Origin: Cruorifilaria tuberocauda
Lineage: Eukaryota > Nematoda > Chromadorea > Rhabditida > Onchocercidae
Direction of reading: 5' to 3'
NCBI GenBank assembly: GCA_013365365.1
Contig: JABVXU010001084.1
Span: 1-10,476 of the forward strand
DNA: 10,476 bases
In this document: positions 5,925 to 10,476 of the stretch, piece by piece
Position numbering within the stretch: position 1 is the first letter of the stretch
Layout: the number at the start of each line of letters is the position of its first letter
Program-made: the position numbers and the translations under genes
The notes under the pieces: generated by a model
Databases searched by the model: none
What the model was told of the DNA's origin: nothing
Seen by the model: the letters and a program-made list of their open reading frames with translations, nothing else

Positions 5925-7954
5925 ATGTCAAAGGTCAATGTTTTCAAGCAAATGGATCAAATGCGTCGAACAAGGCTTGTTTTTTTATTTTTCAAAAAAT
6001 ATTTTTTAAACTTTTTTTGAATATTTTATACTTTTTAAAGTTTTTTCTTCTTTTATTTTGTTTTTTAAATAAATATTCAAAAGTTATTTTTGAAAAAAAA
6101 AGAGTTTATTTTCAGTCAACCACAACCATCGCAACCATTTAATCCATCGACCATAAAAAATGCGCTTTTACGTTGGTGCCAAATTAAATTGGAAAATTAT
6201 CCTGTAAGGAGAAATTTCCTCTTTTTTTAATTTCAAATTTAATAAACTTTCAGGTTGAATTTGCTTTTGTAAAGTTTTATTTAAGAATAATTCACAGGAA
6301 TTCTTTAAAAAAGTTCCGTTTCAATTTTATCTATGAATTTTAGAAGGATTTTTAATTCTCTCTAGGAGTTTAGAAAAATTTTTACTTGATAATCTTAGAA
6401 GAATTTTTAACTTTATCTAAAATAAAAAAAAAAAGAACTTTTTCAACTTTATCTTAGAACTTTACGGAATTTTCTGTTTTATACAGTAATTTTCAGAAGA
6501 AATTTTCAACTTTACCTAACAATTTTTCAAAAAAAATTTCTCAGCTTTATTTAAAAGTTTTAATGAATTTTCAATTTTATTAAGGAATTTTAGAAAAAAT
6601 TTTTAACTTTAACTTCGAAATTTAACGAGAGTTCCTTGTTTTAACTCAATAATTTTTAGCAGGAATTTTCAACTTTATCTAATAATTTTTAAAGGACATT
6701 TAAAGAATTTTCAACTTTACAAAAAAAAGCTTTATTTAAGAACTTAATCTCTCTATCAATTTTATCTTACATATATATATATGGAAATATTAAAAAATAA
6801 AAAATAGAAATATTAAAAGGACTTTTCGACTTTATATGAGTTAATCGTTATAATATGTAATTGCAACAAACTGATAATATATTAAAAGGATTTTTCAACT
6901 TTATGCGATTTATTAATTGCAATATAATAAAGTTATATGATAATATGATAATAAACTGATAAAATTTTATTCGTTATAATTTGTACTTTTAAAAAACTGA
7001 TAATAAAGTTTTAATATGTACTTTTAAAAAACTGATAATAAAGTTTTGATATGTACTTTTAACAAACTGATAATAAAGTTTTGATATGTACTTTTAACAA
7101 ACTGATAATAAGTTTTAATGTTACTAAGTTTTAATATTACTTTTAAAAAACTGATAATGTTTTCTTTGAATTTAATTGTTTTTAATGTAAGAAACAAATT
7201 GAATGATAATTTTTGTTTTTTTTAAAGGTTCAAATAACAAACTTCTCGTCATGTTGGGCTGATGGTATAGCATTTTGTGCATTGATCCATCGATTTGTTC
7301 CAAATTCATTTGATTTCAATCAATTGGATCCACGTAATCGACGAGAAAATTTAGAATTAGCATTTAGGGTGGCTGAGTAAGTTTTTCTCTTTTGTTTGTT
7401 TTTGCTTTAAATTTCATCAAAACTTTTTTCATATTTCACAATTTCCGATTTTAACTTTTACGCATTTCAGAATTTCCAATTTTAACTTTTTTCATATCTC
7501 AAAATTTCCTATTTTAACTTTTTTCATATCTCAAAATTTCCTATTTTAACTTTTTTCATATCTCAAAATTTCCGATTTTAACTTTTTCCATATCTCAAAA
7601 TTTCCTATTTTAACTTTTTTCATATCTCAAAATTTCCAATTTTAACCTTTTTCGTATTTTACAGTTTCCGATTTTAAATCAATCATTTTAACTCAAATTA
7701 AAAAAAAAATGATTAAATAACGGTAACAAGATAAATGAGTAAGTAAATAAATTAAATAATTTTAATTCTATAGCTAATTTTCTATTCCATTTTCAAAATA
7801 TTTAATTTATTTAAAAGAATTACTTTACAGACAAAATGGCATTGTACCATTACTTGAAGTGGATGATATGTTGTTAATGGGTGATCGACCTGATTGGAAA
7901 TGTATTTTCACCTATGTTCAATCATTTTATAAAGCATTCAAAGATCAACTATGA
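5925..7954 (+). CDS. Smoothelin-type single CH-domain protein (4 coding exons)
   Basis: Exons 5925-5974, 6116-6203, 7228-7376 and 7831-7954 join to 136 residues ending at TGA 7952-7954. Residues 1-27 are a short polar leader. About 28-133 form a calponin-homology domain: helix A is IKNALLRWCQ, the core reads NFSSCWADGIAFCALIHRF (residues 51-69), then come NRRENLELAF and LEVDDM, and the last helices hold MGDRPDWKC with IFTYVQSFY. The MG-x-x-PD-x-KC-x-FTYVQS signature and an end directly after the domain mark the smoothelin/smoothelin-like group rather than MICAL or EHBP. In that family the C-terminal CH domain associates with actin filaments and regulatory partners in the cytoplasm; this is family knowledge, not shown here. 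Introns: 5975-6115 (GC-AG, phase 2), 6204-7227 (phase 0), 7377-7830 (phase 2). Exons 2 to 4 are firm. Exon 1 and the start are less sure; further exons may lie upstream. An alternative start at ATG 5728 would read through the CT repeat and needs a poor CTT|GTTTTT donor at 5979. Confidence 0.85.
5975..6115 (+). other. Intron 1, predicted GC-AG intron of 141 nt
   Basis: The exon 2 frame is fixed by the CH domain and needs two bases of a split codon from exon 1. In the frame of ATG 5925, AACAAG|GCTTGT at 5974/5975 supplies the right phase. The nearest GT (5979) does not, because it leaves phase 0 and a frameshift into TAA. The acceptor is TTATTTTCAG. The alternative is that exon 1 is read in another frame with the GT at 5979. 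That frame is open (through SMFSSKWIKCVEQG) but its donor is weak. Confidence 0.5.
6290..6735 (+). repeat. Diverged intronic repeats, TTTTCAACTTTATCTAA core
   Basis: Intron 2 carries roughly ten decayed units built on AATTTTCAACTTTATCTAA followed by GAATTTTAGAAGAA-like filler, with irregular spacing of about 30 to 60 bp. Clear copies are near 6396, 6442, 6503, 6664 and 6704. It is an old minisatellite in which cores survive better than fillers. Several copies include TTTTCAG-like strings that are decoy acceptors. Confidence 0.7.
6870..7157 (+). promoter_or_regulatory. Intron 2 cluster of seven ACTGATAA sites
   Basis: Sites start at 6870, 6955, 6996, 7031, 7066, 7101 and 7150, all on the gene's sense strand. 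In nematodes this octamer is the established preferred binding sequence of ELT-2-type GATA factors. An intronic enhancer is a reasonable inference. Because four sites are multiplied by a tandem repeat, the number alone does not prove selection. Confidence 0.35.
6978..7160 (+). repeat. 35-bp intronic array carrying ACTGATAA
   Basis: Units of TATGTACTTTTAAAAAACTG then ATAATAAAGTTTTGA repeat with ACTGATAA starting at 6996, 7031, 7066 and 7101, an exact 35-bp period. Looser copies follow to ACTGATAA at 7150. Two more ACTGATAA sites without the full unit precede at 6870 and 6955. The array ends about 70 nt before the exon 3 acceptor. Confidence 0.92.
7421..7675 (+). repeat. 32-bp intronic minisatellite, eight units
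   Basis: Units start at 7421, 7453, 7484, 7516, 7548, 7580, 7612 and 7644, all 32 bp except the second (31 bp). The consensus is AACTTTTTTCATATCTC followed by AAAATTTCCTATTTT. Central units are nearly identical while the outermost (first, second and eighth) are diverged, the usual pattern of array growth from the middle. The array fills more than half of intron 3. Units 2 and 8 have mutated into acceptor-like strings, CGCATTTCAG ending 7470 and TATTTTACAG ending 7664. Confidence 0.95.
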
Positions 7955-8007
7955 TTAATGGTAAAAGCACTTATCTTGTTAATTGATTTATTGATTGAAA
8001 TGATCAG

Positions 8008-8137
8008 GTAAGTGATCGAATATTGATTAATAAGAAAAAATCCATCTGAGTTAATTTCTTTTAGTAGTAATAATAATTAATGCTAGTTATTTAGTAAATA
8101 TTTTTAGGAAAAGAAATAATTTACATTTACATTTCAG
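8008..8137 (+). other. Probable 130-nt intron just after the stop codon
   Basis: TGATCAG|GTAAGT at 8007/8008 is a full-consensus donor and TTTACATTTCAG ending 8137 is a strong acceptor in the same orientation. The junction would lie 53 nt after the stop at 7954, so the last coding exon would extend to 8007 and a non-coding exon would start at 8138. Between the TGA and this donor the reading frame stays open, which leaves a read-through alternative. Confidence 0.6.
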
Positions 8138-8680
8138 CTTAATAACTTTAAAATTATTGAGTATTGCGTTCAAGTTATGATTACTTAAGTTAATATTTGA
8201 TACTGAGTAAAAGGAGTATTAGTAAGAATTATTAATAATTCGAAATTAAGAATAATTTAATAACGATTTAAATATTTAATTAAATGCTTGAACTCAGTAA
8301 TTAATTAAGGAATTTATTTAAGTTTTTGTATTTGATTAAAAATTTTCTTATCAGAAATCGAAGATAAATATATTGTGATTGTTTTGCATATTATAATTAG
8401 GGTTGTTTACTTAATATTGTTTTAGCATTTACCTTCTCTTCTTTTAAATTTAATGAATAAGTATTAATTAATGTTCTGAAGTTTTTTATTTGTATTTTTT
8501 AATTAAATTAATTAAAGTAATTTGCTTTGAAAAAGTTTATGAATAATAATAATAATCGTGAAAATATTAATCAAAAAAAAAAGAATTAATAGAATAATAT
8601 AATTTAAAATTTATCATTCTGGTAATCAATCTGATAATTTTAAAATTTAATCAATTAAAGAATAAATTTTTGTTCAATAA
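8138..8680 (+). other. Probable 3' UTR and downstream A+T-rich sequence
   Basis: This contains no coding signal. A canonical AATAAA at 8661-8666 is a candidate polyadenylation signal, and an AATGAA variant occurs near 8452. In this composition such hexamers arise often by chance, so the transcript end cannot be fixed from sequence alone. Confidence 0.35.
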
Positions 8681-8681
8681 T

Positions 8682-8745
8682 AATGATAATGATTATCATA
8701 TTGATGAATTCTAAATGATAATAATTATCATGTTGATGAATTTTA
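8682..8745. repeat. 32-bp tandem duplication with internal palindrome
   Basis: The units at 8682-8713 and 8714-8745 both read AATGATAAT, a short centre, ATTATCAT and TTGATGAATT. In the second unit ATGATAAT and ATTATCAT are perfect inverted arms around a single A. It lies close after the AATAAA at 8661, so a hairpin near the transcript end is possible. Confidence 0.88.
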
Positions 8746-9750
8746 GATAATTAAATATTTAGAGAAATCTTTCCACATACATTTATAAAAATTAAATATG
8801 CATAGGAAATGAAAAATATTTGCAAATTAAAATTTCATTGAATTCACTGAGAGAAAATATAAATTCAATTATTTATTAATTTAATACTTTCTAAATTACT
8901 AATGGAAAATTTTATTTTGTAAAATTTCTGAATCTTTAAAAAATTTTGCGACAAAACTGTACTAGTAAAAGTAAAAAGCAAAAGGTGCCAGCAGCAATTC
9001 TTCAATCACTAAATTTAAATTTAATTTAATTTGAAAAGAGTTACTTAATTTAATTATTATTGTCTTGTGGTTTTTTTTGTCTTTTTGCTGTTCTTATTCT
9101 TGTTTTTTATTTGAAAATTTTTGAATGTTTTCTTTTTCATATTTGAAATTAATATTTCATTGAGTGTTTATAAGTTCTTCGATTTTAATTCGATTTATAA
9201 GTTTTTCGATTTGCATACAATTTATTACAATGTATTTTGTTCCATTATATAAAATAAATAATAGCTAAATCATTGTATTAAATTTCAATTTTTAAATTTG
9301 GATTTTTTAACTTGAATTTTTAATTTGAATTTTTCCTCAAGATTATGAAAAATAAAAAATCTTAACTCTCATTGATTGAAATAATGAAAAAAGTATTTTA
9401 ATTTTGAATACAACGTGAAAATTGTTTTGTTTTTTTTCATTAAAGTAATCATTTTTTGTTATCATACAAATCCATGCATCACTGATAAAATGATAAATTT
9501 GATGACGTCTTACATATTACAATTAATAAATTACCATCCTTTAATAGTTTCAATAAAATTCCATTTCATTCTTTAGTAATTTCAATCATAAATTTCACTC
9601 ATTAATTGCTTCATTAATTAACGATAACAATTTAAACTATTTCAGTTTAATTTAAATTGTTTTCTAATCAGTAACTGATGATGTCAGAGTATTGAAATTA
9701 ATGACTATTATAATTTATGAGTTATTTCAGATTTATAGTAAGTATAAAGT
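8746..9750. other. A+T-rich stretch without a recognised gene
   Basis: No exon can be defended. The least skewed spot, 8978-9010, has a 42-codon minus-strand frame ending near 8973 with an AATAAA on that strand about 50 nt further on, but no Met and no family match that I recognise. An ACTGATAA lies at 9481-9488, and a TTATTTCAG acceptor (ending 9730) stands 7 nt before a GTAAGT donor (9738). Confidence 0.55.
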
Positions 9751-9753
9751 AAA

Positions 9754-9830
9754 ATGATATCATAGAATGAGTATGATATCATCGATATCATTATATGATT
9801 ATGATTATGATTATATGATTATATATGATC
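9754..9830. repeat. ATGATATCAT palindromes and GATTAT microsatellite
   Basis: The 10-bp perfect palindrome ATGATATCAT occurs at 9754-9763 and 9773-9782, followed by CGATATCATT. A short run of GATTAT units then extends to about 9830. Confidence 0.75.
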
Positions 9831-9897
9831 AATATAAAACAGTCATTCAAATAAGCAAACGTGGTTTATGAATTTTTGAGCTTACAATAACCTAATT

Positions 9898-10077
9898 GCT
9901 TACAGTAATAATCACAGTAACAATAATAATTGTAACTTGGTAGCTTGTAAGAATAATTGCAATAACAATAACAATTACAACTTGGTAGCTTGTAAGAATA
10001 ATTGCAATAACAATAAAAAATGTAATCTGATAGCATACAGTAATAATTACCATAACAATAGCAATTGCAATTACAAC
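9898..10077. repeat. 45-bp minisatellite, four copies
   Basis: Units start at 9898, 9943, 9988 and 10033 with no length variation. The two central ones share GCTTGTAAGAATAATTGCAA then TAACAATAA; the first and last are more diverged (GCTTACAGTAATAAT and GCATACAGTAATAAT). Since 45 is a multiple of three, the minus strand is open from 10089 to 9892 and would give a 15-residue hydrophobic repeat of Ile, Val and Ala with a conserved Tyr-Gln. I read that as a by-product of the repeat, not a gene. Confidence 0.93.
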
Positions 10078-10287
10078 AAGCAATAACATTAATGATCAGA
10101 ATATTTTATTGATTTTTAGCAAAAAACGGTTTTTCATTTTTGCTATCATTACATCGTTACTGTATTACTATCAATTTCTCATTAAAATATTTTAATTAAT
10201 TAAAAAACAAAAGCATAGAAATGAAATGAAATTAAATAATTTTAATATTATTTGTATTTCCATTTCTCAAGTACAAATACTAATATA
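10078..10287. other. A+T-rich spacer, nothing recognised
   Basis: This is simple A+T-rich sequence with an ATTAATTAATTAAAAAAC run near 10190-10208. No exon or motif stands out. Confidence 0.5.
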
Positions 10288-10402
10288 TTCTCTTTTCTTT
10301 TTATCTCTTTTTCTCCGTTTCTTTCATTTTCTTTTTATATCTTTTTTCATTTCTTTTTATCCAAATATTATCATATCTCTTTCATTCTTTTTCATCTATA
10401 TC
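10288..10402 (+). repeat. Pyrimidine-rich TTTCTTTTT tract
   Basis: Repeats of TTTCTTTTTATCTCTTT and TTTCATTTCTTTTTAT give a strongly pyrimidine-rich + strand for over 100 nt. It may be a decayed microsatellite next to the (GT)n block. Confidence 0.75.
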
Positions 10403-10422
10403 TATGTATGTAAACATACATA
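10403..10422. repeat. Perfect 9-bp inverted repeat at the (GT)n border
   Basis: TATGTATGT (10403-10411) and ACATACATA (10414-10422) are perfect inverted arms with an AA spacer. The arm sequence is itself a TATG variant of the alternating purine-pyrimidine repeat that follows, so it probably arose as part of that microsatellite. Confidence 0.8.
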
Positions 10423-10429
10423 TGTCTGT

Positions 10430-10431
<2 letters not shown>

Positions 10432-10476
<45 letters not shown>
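10432..10476. repeat. (GT)n microsatellite running off the window
   Basis: An uninterrupted GT array begins at 10432 after TCTGTAC and continues to the last base, so at least 22 repeats are present and the true length is unknown. Alternating purine-pyrimidine DNA of this kind can adopt Z-form. Confidence 0.97.

Noticed and set aside
5728..6009. 93-codon frame from ATG 5728 as the true start of the CH gene
   Set aside because: It would translate the CT tract into a Ser-Leu repeat and needs a poor CTT|GTTTTT donor at 5979. The phase does fit exon 2, so I keep it only as an alternative.
8973..9098. Minus-strand 42-codon frame ending LLLAPFAFYFY with a nearby AATAAA
   Set aside because: No start codon, no convincing acceptor, and no family match. 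The GC-richer patch at 8978-9010 alone does not make a gene.
1..10476. tRNA, rRNA or transposon genes
   Set aside because: I saw no cloverleaf with a GGTTCRANNCC-type T arm, no rRNA-like conserved blocks, and no terminal repeats with a transposase or reverse-transcriptase frame.

Overview
This is a very A+T-rich eukaryotic window (roughly four fifths A+T by eye). It is dominated by micro- and minisatellites and contains one recognisable protein gene. The introns have compact TTTCAG/TTACAG/TTAAAG acceptors with little polypyrimidine tract, GTAAGT-type donors, and lengths of about 130 to 1000 nt. Together with an acceptor 11 nt before the likely ATG, this favours a nematode, possibly a filarial or other spirurid worm. 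That is an inference; an A+T-rich arthropod such as a mite is not excluded. No rRNA, tRNA, CRISPR array or recognisable transposon is visible.

Layout. Positions 1-5900 are essentially non-coding: a 58-bp minisatellite and CATTAT microsatellite at the left edge, a featureless A+T stretch, several short duplications, one possible 32-nt exon (3104-3135), a 59-bp x3 repeat that copies a TTTCAG|GTAAG junction (3912-4088), and a 72-bp x3 repeat with paired GATA sites (5276-5475). Two CT-rich blocks (5634-5686 and 5837-5880) lie just before the gene.

The gene runs on the + strand from about 5914 to beyond 8138. Four coding exons (5925-5974, 6116-6203, 7228-7376, 7831-7954) join into a 136-residue protein that is almost entirely one calponin-homology (CH) domain of the smoothelin type. 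The last three exons are firm. The first is less certain, because joining it in frame needs a GC-AG intron. Introns 2 and 3 are filled with tandem repeats: diverged units, a 35-bp array carrying ACTGATAA, and eight 32-bp units. A strong donor and acceptor after the stop (8008/8137) suggest an intron in the 3' UTR.

Positions 8140-10476 hold A+T-rich sequence with a 32-bp x2 repeat, a 45-bp x4 minisatellite (9898-10077), a pyrimidine-rich tract and a (GT)n run that continues off the right edge.

The most notable signals beyond the gene are 15 copies of ACTGATAA/TTATCAGT (the canonical intestinal GATA-factor site in nematodes), mostly within two tandem arrays flanking and inside the gene; the predicted GC-AG intron, whose junction completes an RRTS kinase-type motif; and the acceptor-donor junctions with no exon between them. 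I see no convincing evidence for an entirely new biological system.
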